Made by a program: the position numbers and the translations under genes. From NCBI RefSeq assembly GCF_932294415.1, contig NC_065537.1, forward strand, positions 62,634,290-62,698,289: 64,000 nucleotides of DNA. The letters run 5' to 3'. This document shows, piece after piece, positions 44,727 through 56,985 of this stretch (position 1 is its first letter; every line of letters starts with the position of its first letter). The notes beneath the pieces were generated by a model. It had not been told where the DNA came from. It worked only from the letters and a program-made list of their open reading frames with translations, and did not search any database. This stretch comes from Quercus robur (lineage: Eukaryota; Streptophyta; Magnoliopsida; Fagales; Fagaceae).

Positions 44727-45114
44727 ACTAACCTCATCACACACGCTTTGCGCGTGCAATGAGGCTTTTATTTTTTTAGTTTAGTGTTATAATTTTTCAC
44801 TCATTCTAATTTGAGATTTACATTTTTTTTTCCATAAAAATTGTGCATTTAAGGCTACTAATATAGATAGAATAGTCATAAGGTTAGCTATAAAAATGAA
44901 CAAATCCACACATGTTTATATGATTTCAATGTTATTTCGATGTTCATTTTTTGTAGCTAACCTTATGACCCTTCTAGCTATATTAGTAGTCTTAAATGCA
45001 CAATTTTTGTGGAAAAAATGTAAATATTAAATTAGAATGAGTTAAAAATTATAACACTAAACCAAAAAAAAAAAAACCTCATTACACGCGCAAAGCGCAT
45101 GTGATAAGGCTAGT
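44727..45114 (+). mobile_element. Palindromic fold-back MITE, 388 bp
   Basis: The two halves are inverted copies centred near 44925. Each end has a CACGCTTTGCGCGTG-like block next to AATGAGG. An (AT)n run lies just outside at 44690-44713. No coding capacity. Confidence 0.85.
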
Positions 45115-47390
45115 ATATTGAAAGGTAGTCTCCTTCTTATTAAACATCTTCTATATAAATTTTTTTTTTGTCTAAATTAAACACCCTCTATATAAATTTC
45201 TGTCTCTAAATTTAACTCACGTGTTTCTTACTTTTTATCAAACAAAAAAATGTACATCTGCAATTGACTTCTATATCATGAAGCAAGGGATAATTTTGCC
45301 TTAGTAGACAACATGTACATGCATCTTCAAGAGCAACATACTTATTCCGTACTCACTACACACTCGCTAAATTAAAATATTATTCCATGCCTCAAATTCT
45401 TTTAGCTGAACCTATGTACAATGTTTTTGTCAGCACTACCACCTCCATCTCCCTGGAATCTCCCTCACCAGTCACCACCATACTACTGGGGAAAAAGAAC
45501 CACAATCAGATATAGAATTTCCTGAAGGGGAAATAAATCAAATATAACATTAGGATAATGAATTATTATAATGAATAAATTCATTATAAATTCTTTTGTA
45601 GACACCCCCCATAAGTAAGTTGATCCCTATAAAACGTGTATAGCCTTAGATGTCTTCACCAAAAAAAAAAAAAAAATGTATAGCCTTAGGTGAAGGATCC
45701 TTACGCTACAAATTAATATGACTACAGTGAATTAGTAATTTCATAATAATTTTTTAATATTTTCTGATTAAAAAAAAAATTAAAGATTAAAAAAAAAATT
45801 TTAAAAAAAAACTCGTTGCCAAGTGAAAATTCAACAAAATTTGGCCATTCAAGTCAAAAAGCTAATTGGGCATATAAAAAATATAAATGAAAATTACATA
45901 AAATCATGGTAAAAAATTTTAATAAAATTTGTAATATTTACGAAAGTGTTTTTCAAAATAGATTTGCCAGGTCTATAGATTAAGATGCATGGTTCAACAG
46001 CTTATTGAATTCGGTTTCAAAAAGAAGAATTTTTAACCAAAGATTTCAACATCTAAAATTAAATCCAATCGACATTGGTCTAAACTACTAATAACACAGT
46101 ACAACTTTCTATGTTTGATTAATACTCCCTTGAAGACCAAAAAAGAAAAAGAAAAAAAAGGCTCTAAAGAATTCATCAAGAAAATTGGGCGTTACTCACA
46201 TATTTGAACCTCCATTCTTGAACAATTTTTTATTGCTACACTTGTTAAGGGCTTCCACTACAAACAACTACTCTATTTGCATGTTTTTGTTTTGCTTTGG
46301 TTCGGGCAGCACAATCACCAAAATGTGAAAATAGCTCTGGAAATAGGCTTTTGCTTAAGAGACTCATGGTGGTTGGAAACATTTAGATTGGTGTGATAAC
46401 TGATAAGCATAACCAATTAAACGTGTTATGTTAGAGGGAAGTTTATGTTTTGGAGTGGGAGAATAATTAAACGTGTTTGTGTGGTTGTTTGTTTTTTGTT
46501 TTTTTTAAATGAAAAATATCAAACTTGGGTTGCCACTTGCCAATATGGATAATAGTGCGTTTTGAATTCTACAATGGATTTGTGTGACCTATTTTCAAGG
46601 GTGAGGAATGGAGCAATTATCTGGGGAGCCTTTTTTTTTTTTTTTTTTTTTAATCATTGAATTATTAAATTTAAATTGTAATCAAATATGTATATATCTT
46701 TTTTTTCTTTTTTTTGGGATAAACTTGAGGATGTTAAAAATAAAAAATAAAAAATTGATTTGAAGATAAACGTGAGGATGATTTTTTTTTTTTTAAGGAA
46801 AAAAAAAAAAAAAAAAAAAGAACCAACAACAACAACAACAACAAACGTATAGTTGCTTTGAAGAAGTGGGTTAATGGGAAAGTGATCCTATTTTGTAGGA
46901 AATGTTTTAGGTGAGAGTTAGAGATATATTTTTACATTGTTGTCCTCAAGTTTTGCCCCTACTTAAAAGTAGGTTTAGGGGTATTTCGGAACAAAAAAAA
47001 TCCGATCCAAACAGAGAAGCCCTTAAATAGTAGTATATATATATAGTTGTGTGAGGAAGAGAGATATACGTAGAATTGGGTGTCTTTATTTGCAGTGACT
47101 GTTTAAAGTGTTTAAGAACACAACTTTTTCTCAAAACTGAAAATATCACCCAAACAACATTTCTTGTTTTTATCTTCTTGAAAAATCGTTATCAAATATA
47201 GGAACAAAACACAAATCATGTCAAATTTGTTGGTTGAAAACTGGTTTCAAATTCAAATTTAAGAAATTAGTAAAGTTTTGAAAACAAATAACAAAAATCC
47301 AGTGACCAAACAGGTCGTTATCTATCGATCATAGGTTTTGAAAAATAGTTGGTAAGCATCTAGCCCTTTTTGTCCAAAATTGTGTCAAGT
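45115..47390. other. AT-rich intergenic DNA
   Basis: Poly-A and poly-T runs, an (AAC)n stretch near 46830, and a lone Tourist-like end (AACAGAGAAGCCCTTAA, about 47013-47029) without a clear partner. No gene was recognised. Confidence 0.55.
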
Positions 47391-47935
47391 GGGGGTGTCC
47401 AACCCACCCAACCTACTACCACCCAATCCAACTACTTTGGCAGTCGGACGCGAGTCTCGACCTTCAAAAACCCAACATCGGCAAGCCAGTTGCAGTCTCA
47501 TACACCAAAACCTATGAAACCCAACTTGATTGAAAAACATTAAGTCCAACGATTTTAAGCTTTTCAACAACTTCTTCAACTAGATGTGATGGATTTCAAC
47601 AAATAAAACAACTAGATCCGGTAGAAATATACCAGATTCGACGAGTTCTCCACACGATTTAGCGAAAATCTCTTCGAATTTAATGAGATCTCTACCAAAT
47701 TTGGCTAGATATCACCAAATCTTAGACAGATCTAGCGAGATCTAGCCAGATTTGAAGAGATTTTGCCAACTTTCGATGATTTCTGGTGGTTTTTGGCTTC
47801 ACCTGAGAGTTACCTGAACCACCCAACCCAATAGTCTTAGGGGTCAAATGCAGGTCTAAAATTCCCCACCCAATTTGATTGGATCGGTTGCGGGTTAAGC
47901 ACAAATCCATAAAACCAAGCCATGGACAGCCCTAG
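47391..47935 (+). mobile_element. hAT-like non-autonomous element, 545 bp
   Basis: 8-bp flanks TGTCAAGT (47383-47390) and TGCCAAGT (47936-47943) with one mismatch. The inner ends GGGGGTGTCCA and (reverse complement) CTAGGGCTGTCCA are alike. The interior repeats GATCT/AGATTT phrases. No ORF of note. Confidence 0.72.
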
Positions 47936-48239
47936 TGCCAAGTGTTTACTTATTTGGGCTTGTCTTGCAATATACACAGGCCCAATGCTTATCTGCACCC
48001 CTTGTACTTTTTATTCTCAAAGCCCATGAGATGAGATGAGACAGAGACGGTTCGGCTCACACAACTCATTCAAAGTCACAACTAAAAAACTCTAAAAAGT
48101 TGGTTCATAACTGTGAAAAGCCGCTATAACTATGGGTAAACAGGCTTGGAAATCTGGCTAATTTTAGCTTAGCTAAGCTGGCTACCCCCACGTGAGAATT
48201 TCACTCAATTTTTATCTATTGGAAGGGAACACGCAACCA

Positions 48240-48970
48240 ACGCAAGAAAGACCCTCAAGTTGCTCTCACTTTGTCTCAAAACTCATTCTCTCTCTCTCTT
48301 TCTCTCTCTGTGTCCAATAAATACAAACTCCCCCACTAATAGAGATAGTACCACCATCTCTTGTCCCCCCAGTCAAACCAAACAAAACTCGAAACAAAGA
48401 GCCACCACCACATCACCCACACCCACAACACCCACAACCACAACAACAACAACTCAACAAAGCCCACAACATCAATCAAACCAAAAACCCAAAAAAAAAA
48501 AAAAAAAAAAAAAAAAATGACAACCCAAAATATTTACAACCCCGCCACTCAACCACAAACCCCAAAGTCAGAACCACCCCCACCCTACTCACACCCACAC
48601 TCCCACACGCTCACGCTCACACGCCCCCACACACCCACCCACCCACCCTAGACGGTGGGTAACACTAACATCACACACACGTTAAAACATGACGAATTGA
48701 TGGCGATAATAATGGCCCCAAAGTCAGACACCTCTGTTTGTGCTTGTGTGGACCTACTACCCTTCCTCTGCCAACCACTTCCCACACCCTATCACAACCC
48801 CCCCCTGGCGCACGTTAGCCCTCCACCTAAGCGGTGGCCTCCCTTCCTTCTTTTCTATACATCTCATAACCAGCCGCACACCCCTCCTTCCTCAACCCCC
48901 CATTATGTCTCATTCTCTCTCTTGCTACTTTACGCCTCCTCTCTTATCCTTCACCCACTGAACAAACCTC
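48240..48970 (+). promoter_or_regulatory. Upstream/leader region of the trihelix gene
   Basis: A pyrimidine (CT)n tract at 48285-48310, ACC/ACA-rich DNA, and a poly-A run (48490-48516) precede the gene. ATAAATA at about 48316 is a possible TATA element. The transcription start was not determined. Reading frames here that begin with GTG or TTG are not convincing. Confidence 0.4.
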
Positions 48971-50155
48971 ATGGCTGCTGCTGCTGCTGCTGCTTCTTCC
49001 TCTTCTCCCGTCGAGGTCACCGCCACCACCCCACCGCCGATCCCCTCCAGCCCACCCACCGCCGTGCCTCTCTCTCTCCCGCTCCCTCTGCCCGCTCCGC
49101 CCACGGCCCAGATCCAGGCCCAGACCCAGACCCCGACCCAGACTCCGATCCAGGCCCAGCCCCAGGCCCAACCCCAGCCCTCCACCGCCTCGCGGCGCCT
49201 GCCGCCGCCTTGCTGGTCGCACGACGAGACGGTCGCGCTGATCGACTCGTATCGCGAGAAATGGTACTCGCTCCGGCGCGGGAATCTGAAGGCGACTCAC
49301 TGGCAGGAGGTGGCGGATTCGGTCGCTCGTCGCTGCTCCGCCGCGTCTCCTCCCAAGACCGCCGTGCAGTGCCGTCACAAGATGGAGAAGCTGAGGAAGC
49401 GGTACCGCACGGAGCTGCAGAGGGCGAGATCCATGCCCGTTTCGAGGTTTATCTCCTCCTGGGTCCATTTCAAGCGCATGGACGCCATGGAGAAAGGTCC
49501 TTCGGCTAAGCCTCGAGTCAACGACTCCGATAGCGACGAAAACGACAACAACAACGACGAAGGGCTCGACGTTGAGAACGACGAAGAGGAAGATCAAGAT
49601 TTGTACGAAGAGTTCAAGAATGGAGGGTCGAACATGAGGCACATGAGTAAATTTTACAGAAATAATGGAATCGGCGGAAGTGGCGGCGGAGGCGGTGGCG
49701 GCGGTGGTGGTGGTGGTAGTGGTGGAGGAAGTGGCTTTCGTATTCGGATTCCGAGTGGTGTGAGCGTAGCGCATCTCGGATCGAAGTTTTATCCGAAAGT
49801 TGAGCCGAAATTCAATTCAAACCCTAACCCTAGCTCTAGTTCTGGTGTGAATTTTGGGGCTAGGGTTATGAGGGAGTGTAACACGACGGTGAGGTCGGGT
49901 TTGGGGAAGAGAGAGAGGGAGAGGGACCCGGTGGCCGAGATGGTTTCGGCTATAAAGGTATTGGGAGATGGGTTTGTGAGAGTGGAGCAGATGAAGATGG
50001 AGATGGCTAGGGAGATTGAAGGGATGAGGATGGAGATGGAGATGAAGCGGACCGAGATGATTCTCGAGTCCCAGCAGAGGATTGTTGAGGCCTTTGCCAA
50101 GGCGGTATCGGAGAAGAAGAAGAAGCCGAAGAGAATTCCCTCACCGGAGTCTTAG
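48971..50155 (+). CDS. Trihelix transcription factor (SIP1/ASIL-like), 394 aa, intronless
   Basis: ATG at 48971 after a T/C-rich leader, TAG at 50153-50155. An Ala/Ser run and a Pro/Gln-rich segment (1-78) precede a Myb/SANT-like trihelix domain (about 80-170) with three spaced tryptophans (W82, W98, W111), a basic KMEKLRKRYR helix and a fourth helix SRFISSWVHFKRM. Then follow an acidic stretch (185-215), a glycine tract (235-255), a conserved C-terminal helical region (about 318-382, coiled coil) and a basic KKKKPKR that could be a nuclear signal. This layout fits the SIP1/6b-interacting clade of plant trihelix repressors. It should act in the nucleus on GT-type DNA elements. The high GC of the 5' half is normal for such genes. 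Confidence 0.93.
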   Translation: MAAAAAAASSSSPVEVTATTPPPIPSSPPTAVPLSLPLPLPAPPTAQIQAQTQTPTQTPIQAQPQAQPQPSTASRRLPPPCWSHDETVALIDSYREKWYSLRRGNLKATHWQEVADSVARRCSAASPPKTAVQCRHKMEKLRKRYRTELQRARSMPVSRFISSWVHFKRMDAMEKGPSAKPRVNDSDSDENDNNNDEGLDVENDEEEDQDLYEEFKNGGSNMRHMSKFYRNNGIGGSGGGGGGGGGGGGSGGGSGFRIRIPSGVSVAHLGSKFYPKVEPKFNSNPNPSSSSGVNFGARVMRECNTTVRSGLGKRERERDPVAEMVSAIKVLGDGFVRVEQMKMEMAREIEGMRMEMEMKRTEMILESQQRIVEAFAKAVSEKKKKPKRIPSPES

Positions 50156-50360
50156 GTGTTGGCAAATTCGGTTTTCCTTTGTGGGGGGGTCTTTGTTATT
50201 AATCCCCCTATCCTATGAAAGGGTCTATTGTTGTGTAGTTTGAGAGGTGGCAGAGTTGGGAGCTTTGCTTAGTTCAAGAGGCCAAATGGGTATTAGTCTT
50301 TGTGACTCGATTATTATGTGAGTTTGCTTAGGGTTTTTTTTTTTTTTTTTAGTTTTCATG

Positions 50361-50635
50361 TTTAATTTGGTTCCATGCCGCCAGAGATAGTAGAATGTGG
50401 AAATTTGTGTAGTTGTAGCTTTGATTTTCAGTGAATGTAGTAGCTTTATTTTCGATAATCATTAATAGTGTTTACTCTTTGTGTTTTTTGATTCAATGTT
50501 TCATTTGGTTCCACATGCCACTAGAGATGGTAGAATGTGGAAATTTGTGTAGTTCTAGCTTTGATTTTCAGTGAATGGAGTAGCTTTATTTTCGATAATC
50601 ATTAATAGTGTTTACTCTTGTGTTTTTTGATTCAA
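50361..50635 (+). repeat. 138-bp tandem duplication in the trihelix gene 3' UTR
   Basis: Copy 1 is at 50361-50498, copy 2 at 50499-50635, about 95 % alike, each starting TTTnATTTGGTTCCA and including GTAGCTTTATTTTCGATAATC. It lies 206 bp after the stop, so probably in the transcript. Confidence 0.88.
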
Positions 50636-50639
50636 AGCT

Positions 50640-52750
50640 TTGGCAATGCTATTTCTGATTGTTATGCATAAGATCCTAGGAGTGCTAACTATAATTGAAT
50701 TGGGTTTTATGTTTTGTTTTAATGCTTAATGCGGTATGGTGAAAACGGTGGCTCTCAAAAGTAGGAGGCCAGATGGTAATTGATAGAAGTATGAATCTGT
50801 CTAAACTCTACTTGAAGATGTAGAAACTCATAGAAACATGCATACTCTTATGTAATGCTATGGTTTAGATGTTTCATTGATACGATACTAGAAGAAGCTG
50901 TAAGGGTTTCATATTCTTAATACATGAGAAAAGGTACTTGGATTTTACCTATGAACATAGTTTAGTTCCTGCTTATCTTAGTACTGCAGGATGTTCCTTT
51001 TGGTATCCAATATGGTGTTTGTGTGGTAGAAAGAAGTGTTTATCCTAATGCCAGAGGTTATGTTATCTTCTCAATTGATAGAGGTTAGATGCCATCTTTG
51101 TTTCATTTGGTGAAGATCGTCTGTTCACTAAAACGCCTTCTGGACTTTGGAATTCCAGTTAGGTTTCTGTCATTGCTTTCTATAATGCTGGGACCTAAAT
51201 TTGAATGTTAATTTTAGTGGGTACAAAACTAGTTAGGCCCCAGAGAACTAATTTATCATGGCTGGAACTACATGCCTGATTCACAGGAAGCTGTAAATCT
51301 TTAGTCTTGGCAGTAGCTTACTACTCACAAGTTAGAACTATGACTTTGGTTGGGATGATAATGTTTGGTATCTTGTTAAAGCATGTATCCATCTAAAGTT
51401 GGCTCCTGCTGCTGCATAATGACATTATCTCAAAAATCTTCATCGGCACTTGATGAGCTTCAGATCTCTCCAGTACACTGATGATGAGTGAGACATTACA
51501 ATCTCTATTTCTAGGTAATTCCTTCATTCAGGACCACAACATGGAGTATGTATGAGCTAGAAAATTAGTATGGTCCTGTCCAGGACTAAGATGTGGGTTG
51601 CAGGATTTTTATCCTTACCCATGATTACTTTGACAAGTATGAAAAATGATTATCACCTCATTAGAAAATTTCATACTGTCTTTTTCCATGGTCAACCAAT
51701 GTGGTGTTTACATTGTTATATTCTTCATTCACTCAATAAGTGATCACAAATGACTTAAAAGTATGAACACAAGTCCCACTTCTTTTTGTCCTCCTCATCC
51801 TTAGCTCTCTGGTCCCTTGTGTAAGTGTTGGGGCCAAATTCGTGTTTTTCCATTCAATTCATCAAAGCCGAAGTTGTGTAGAAAGGTCAAGTGTAATATT
51901 CTCAACCTTCTTTTTTTATTTTTAAATAATTTTTTTTTTTTAATATTAAAAGTCAGAAAGCACGGAGTTCAAAAGCTTGAATCATTAATTGGTATTTCAG
52001 AAAGCCTACGATCCTGCCCTCTTTATCTTATCTTATTTATATATGTTTTTAAAATAAAAATGCACAGCTCGTTATTCTGGGTATATTCTTGCATTTATTA
52101 ATGAAGTCAGTGAAATGCATTGATTTCAGAGGAATAGGACAAGTAGGAAACTATCATGTATGAATCGGTGGAGATTCTGACTTTTGGAATCATGTGAGTG
52201 TGATGATTTGTAGCGGAACTTACGTATGAATTTACTTTTGGATTTTATTGATAACAACCATTATCTGCCCATCAAAAAATAAATAAGAACCATCATCATC
52301 TGCTTTTGCCAACTTTGTCGGCGATTACATTTCCTTAGGCTGGTCATTTCGTGGATGCGTGTAAACATAAAATTGGTATCACCCATAAAAGATGGTGTGA
52401 CTTATCGGCAAGAGGCTCTTATTTAGTCCACCACGCCTGTAAGTCTAAAAGTTATGGGTTGAAGTAGCAAACCTCACTATTACTCGAGTGGTTTCACAAC
52501 ATGTATATCAGGATTTAAGTGGGCAGGAAAAGTGACTGCATGCATGAAGATCATTTTTTTTTTTTCAATTATATATTTATCTAAGAAAAATTGTCTAAAC
52601 AATGGTAATTACACAAGATAACACATATATTATACACATAGGTTTTTAACTAAAGTTGTTAATTTTTAATTAAAGTCGTGACTTGAAGTCACAATTTCAA
52701 TTAAAAAGCAATGTGTGTGTCTGGGGTGTGTCATGTGTGTTAGTGTGTGT
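50640..52750. other. Intergenic DNA downstream of the trihelix gene
   Basis: Moderately AT-rich, low repeat content, no convincing ORF or RNA gene. Might include further 3' UTR. Confidence 0.5.
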
Positions 52751-52753
52751 GCA

Positions 52754-52809
52754 ATAGTATTTTCCAATTGTCAATTGTTAATAACAATTGACAATTCGGA
52801 AAATACTAT
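52754..52809. repeat. 56-bp near-perfect hairpin
   Basis: Arms of about 26 bp (ATAGTATTTTCC then AATTGTCAATTGTT) pair with their inverse across an AAT loop, with one unpaired base. Read either way it folds the same. Confidence 0.85.
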
Positions 52810-53083
52810 TTGGTCGAATGTTGATGTTTTCTATTGCACCTTATAGTACCCATCACCATCATGAAAAGTAAAACAAATCCATGGTATGAGATATGAGATA
52901 CATGGGATACCGTGGATCAATACCTGTCTCCTTAAAGCTCAAAGGGAAGTTGGTTGTAACTTGTAACCATGAAACTTTGGCCGAGTAAAAATTTTCAAGG
53001 GGATGTGATTGATCACCAAATGTTGGAAGTTAAATTGATGTTAGCAGTCACTAGATTAATGACTAATATACTTAGAGTTATCC

Positions 53084-53170
53084 TATGTTTGGATGAAGGG
53101 AGATGAGGAGAGAGGTGTTTTAGTTACCTTCCTCTCTACTCTCCTCCCCACTCCCTCTGTTCCAAACATA
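53084..53170 (+). mobile_element. Tiny Tourist-like hairpin, 87 bp
   Basis: Begins TATGTTTGGATGAAGGGAG and ends CTCCCTCTGTTCCAAACATA, inverted copies with AGGAGAG / CTCTCC inside. Confidence 0.6.
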
Positions 53171-53589
53171 CTAAAGTTGGCACCTTATCTCAATAGTGGA
53201 TAAAACCGAGGTTAAAAAATAAAAGAATAATTAATCAGTGATGATTGAGTTGTGCATTTCAAATGAGTCAACTTGCCTAATTAGAGAGTATTGTCTCATA
53301 TGGCATCTAACCTCATATTGGCAAGCTTGACAAACACATGAGATGTGACCGAGTAATTCATAGAGTCGAATCAATCAAGACTTATAGAGACTCAACCAAA
53401 AAGAAAAAATTGAGACTCATGAAGAAAAAAGAGATTTAATTCCAGAGAAAAAAAACTGCATAGTTGACAAGGGATAACATTGATCTAAAGAATTCTTAGT
53501 GTGTTGGTAGGCAAATTTAAAGGGATAATCCTAGTAGAACACTTAACTAAAAGTCTCATTCAATTATATATGAAGAGGACTCTACATTG

Positions 53590-53775
53590 CATAAAAGCCA
53601 CACTCATATTTTACAAATAATTCTCTAAAATTCATTGAGTTTACCACAAAAATAAAATAAAATAAAATAAACTCTCTAACTTAGGTATTGGAGAACCTAC
53701 GGCCAACATCACATTGGTGCCCTCCAATAAGCTTTATCTTTCTTTTATAGGTGTCTGTGATCCAAATACTATGCT
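53590..53775 (+). repeat. Decayed gypsy LTR fragment related to element 2
   Basis: CTCTCTAACTTAGG, GGAGAACCTACGGCCAACAT and CACATTGGTGCCCTC follow the order of the element 2 LTR (CTCTCTAACGCA, GGAGAGCCTTCGGCCGGCAC, CACCGGTGCTTCTC). A TATA-like CATAAAAGCC lies upstream. Heavily mutated; the outer ends are not clear. Confidence 0.5.
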
Positions 53776-55076
53776 TGTACATCAACAATGAGAATTGAAT
53801 GAATTGCCATGGTAGCTTGCAATTTTGAAAGTTTAAATGTCTAGCATCGTATAATAAAACATGTGTATTTAATCATTATCTTGTTAGAGGTATAATTGTC
53901 ACTTGTAATAATTCAATATATAAAATTTTTCATTCTTGATAGTATCTTTTAATTTTCTTTTCAAAATTGTTGTAAATTTTCATGTTCATTTTGTAGAGGA
54001 GTTTTTTGTTGTACAGTTTTAACTTTTAACTGTGTAATCACATAATTAATAGAGAGAATTTTGACAAACTTGTATGTACATCTCAATTGGCACTCTGTGG
54101 GATATTCAAATTTTTCAAATCATTCTGTGTATCTATTATACTAAATTCTTCATCATTTTTCACATTTGATTGAGGTGACCCAAGGGCTCTACTTGATGCA
54201 GAGCTATCAAATCTAAAAAATGATGCCATAATACTAGATTATTACCTACTTATATACTTCTTAATCACACTATAAGTGATTTATCTCTCATAGTTATTGA
54301 GAGTCAAAGGCCACCAACTAGAAACACCTTATCGTCCTTTAGGCTGACTAAAGGCTAAAATGTCCAATAGCAAGTACAAGTACAGGCAGTATAAGTGCAT
54401 CCAACTGTAAGAGCATTATTTTTAGTGTGTTTCCAAGTGCCTCTAATAGTAAGTGCAATATTCCTAGTGTTTTTCCAAGGGATCTGCAAAAGTTCCAAGT
54501 GAATTATTCTTATTGATCTGAAAAAGATCTCAAGTGGTTCCAAGTGCATCATGCACGTGAGTGAATGTACATAACACATTGCTCCAAACTGATGTGCTAG
54601 TTTTTACAGAAACTTAGAGAGCTAGAAAGTAGAAAACACTCTTAAGCCATTAACCATTTAACCTGCAAAACTTCTTCCCCATAAAATTTGCTCTCACTTG
54701 TTATAACTTATATGCAATCCTTTCTCAATTTCTATCTTTGTAAGATAGTTTAACCTGGGTTCAGTTGTTGTGACTAATGTTTGTGAAGCAAGCATTTATG
54801 TGAGATATTCCCTTCATATATCCATGTGAGGATAAAGAAAGAGAAGAATACTATTGGTCCAGTTTAGATGAAAGAAGACAAAAGGTAATTTTTTAAGAAT
54901 AAAGTGTGATACACCCGAGGTTCTAAAGGAGTACCACCCTGTATGATATTGTGCTTGTTAGATTCTCAGTTCACCAATATTAAACTGAAAGAGGAACAAT
55001 GTGTGGGCACCTACAAAAAAGTTAACCAAATATTGAACTGAAAGCTACAACAAAAAGGGTGAGGATGAAGGGGAAT

Positions 55077-55148
55077 TGAACCCGACGTGAATCGAACACG
55101 CAACCTTCTGATCTGGAGTCAGACGCGCTACCATTGCGCCACGGATCC
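55077..55148 (-). tRNA. tRNA-Trp (anticodon CCA)
   Basis: The 72-nt minus-strand sequence starts GGATCCGTGGCGCAATGG and has the anticodon loop CTCCAGA. It has a TTCGATTC T-loop and an acceptor stem pairing GGATCCG with CGGGTTC, discriminator A. A-box and B-box are intact, there is no intron, and CCA is not encoded. This is the cytosolic plant type. It is followed on the minus strand by CAATTCCCCTTC without a long T run. Confidence 0.96.
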
Positions 55149-55399
55149 TCTTGTGATTATTGCTTACTAATATTCTATATAAACCTGGTTACTATATTTT
55201 CTAGATGCTAAGTAAAGCTTTCTACTTTTTCCTATCTCGTTTGGATAAAAAATAATAGTGAGGCATTTATCACTTATCAGTAGTTGGCACCATAATTTAG
55301 ATACGACCCTCATGATTTTTATGTCTCCTTTATTCTATGCCTAGTTAAATTTTTTTTTTTTAATAAAATTCCATTTTATTTTGAAATTAAATATTTTTA

Positions 55400-55960
55400 G
55401 ATATTAGTATGACAAGTAAAAATTTTCAAGCAAATCACCAAAACTGGTTGCTTAACCATCGGAGCCACTAGTGTTGGAGGTCCAATGATCGAACTACCGA
55501 AACCAGCAGCAAGAACAGTGGCTTTGACGATCGCTACCAAAGCGTGTTTCCGATGACTAGACTATCAACAGAATAACGACTTCAGCCACTAGATTGCTGG
55601 AGCCAGTTGCTAGAATGGCGTCTCTGTTCACCAAACTACCAACATCGATCACTGGACCACTAGAATCGATCGCCAAAGCAGTGGTTCTGAGCATCGGACC
55701 CTAGAACCAATTGCTGAAGCAATAGCTTCATCCATTGAAATGCCAGAACCAATCATCAAAACAACAATTCCAGCCATTAGACCGGTGACTTAGCCACTTG
55801 ATGGGGTGAAGGAAGTCACTCTTTTTGTAAAATATTTTACCAAAATTTTAAATGTAAAACGTTTTACAACTTTTTATATGGATTTTATTGCACCGAAAAA
55901 TATTTTACAAAATTTGACTACATTTTACCTACAACAAACACCTAAAAATTAAAAAAAAAA
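55400..55960. repeat. Diverged dispersed repeat with CCAGAACCA/GATCGnnA motifs
   Basis: From about 55440 to 55790 short phrases such as CCACTAG, AACCAnTnGC and GATCGCCAAAGCAGTGG recur irregularly. Then come TGTAAAATATTTTAC and GTAAAACGTTTTAC palindromes. Probably an old non-autonomous element; ends not defined. Confidence 0.4.
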
Positions 55961-56951
55961 TTAAAAAAAAAATTCTGGAAAATATATTATTTCAAAACAA
56001 ATGGAATATAAGTTAACTCTTTTTTTCTTTTCATTTATAATTTCATTTGACAAACTCTCTTACAAAATTTATAAGAGAAACCGTATGGATTAAACATTTC
56101 ATTATAATCATTCCTATCCTATCATTGTTATTTATGACTATATATTTAGAATTCATAGTTGGTCATACGTAAATGCCTTTAAATTCATGAGAAATACTAT
56201 GTTTATAATATTTTTACAATATTTTCAAAATAAATTCTAATTGTTAAATGGTTACAAGTGGGCAAAAAATTAATTTCAATGGTGGGTTTTAATTAGAATT
56301 TTTGTTGTAAAAATATTGTAGATATAACACTTCTCTTGACCATATTACATAGCAAACACCGTTTTAGGAAAGCGAGAAAGTTCTTTAACAAGAAACCCCT
56401 TTCAAAAGGAATAAAGATTCTCTCCATTTGTTTATAAAATGAAGATAGTCTATTTCAATTAAACATTTAACAGTTCACAAATTTTTAACCCTTCACAAAT
56501 ATAAAAAGTCAATATAATGTTGCATCATTTTAAATTAGAAATTAGTTACTGTTTACAAGAATGCTCACTTTTCTTTTTCTATGTCTTTATTAAATTTTGG
56601 TTTCACTCAATGGTCATGCTCATAGATCACACTCAGTTCCCCCACCCCAAGCTGACTGGTACATTTAAAACGTGATTCAAGGGTAAAGACAAACATGTAC
56701 ACGTATTGGAGTCCCATACAACCTAATGTGAAAATCATATGCCTCAATATAAAAAGCAGGTTGGAGCTATATGGGAATTCTTGGCTATCATTGCTATAGT
56801 GATGCAATGTACAACATATTTTAGGCAATTCTGAACATGATGTACTTATTTAAAAATACATTAGGATTTTCCGATTCAATTATTAAACAAGTTTTTGAAT
56901 GAATTTGTTCACTGCTTTCTCTTTCAGATACAGAAATTCATCTCCCCACAC

Positions 56952-56953
<2 letters not shown>

Positions 56954-56983
<30 letters not shown>
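56954..56983. repeat. Homopolymer C30 (G30 on the minus strand)
   Basis: Thirty C in a row followed by eight A. It lies between the cyclophilin 3' end and the tRNA. The length may vary between reads. Confidence 0.9.

Positions 56984-56985
<2 letters not shown>

Noticed and set aside
48655-49774. Overlapping ORFs of 284 aa (plus) and 276 aa (minus) at the trihelix gene
   Set aside because: They are shadows in GC-rich, codon-biased sequence with non-ATG starts; the trihelix frame has the recognisable domain.
51817-52101. ORF of 94 aa
   Set aside because: Low-complexity hydrophobic translation of T-rich DNA, no homology recognised.
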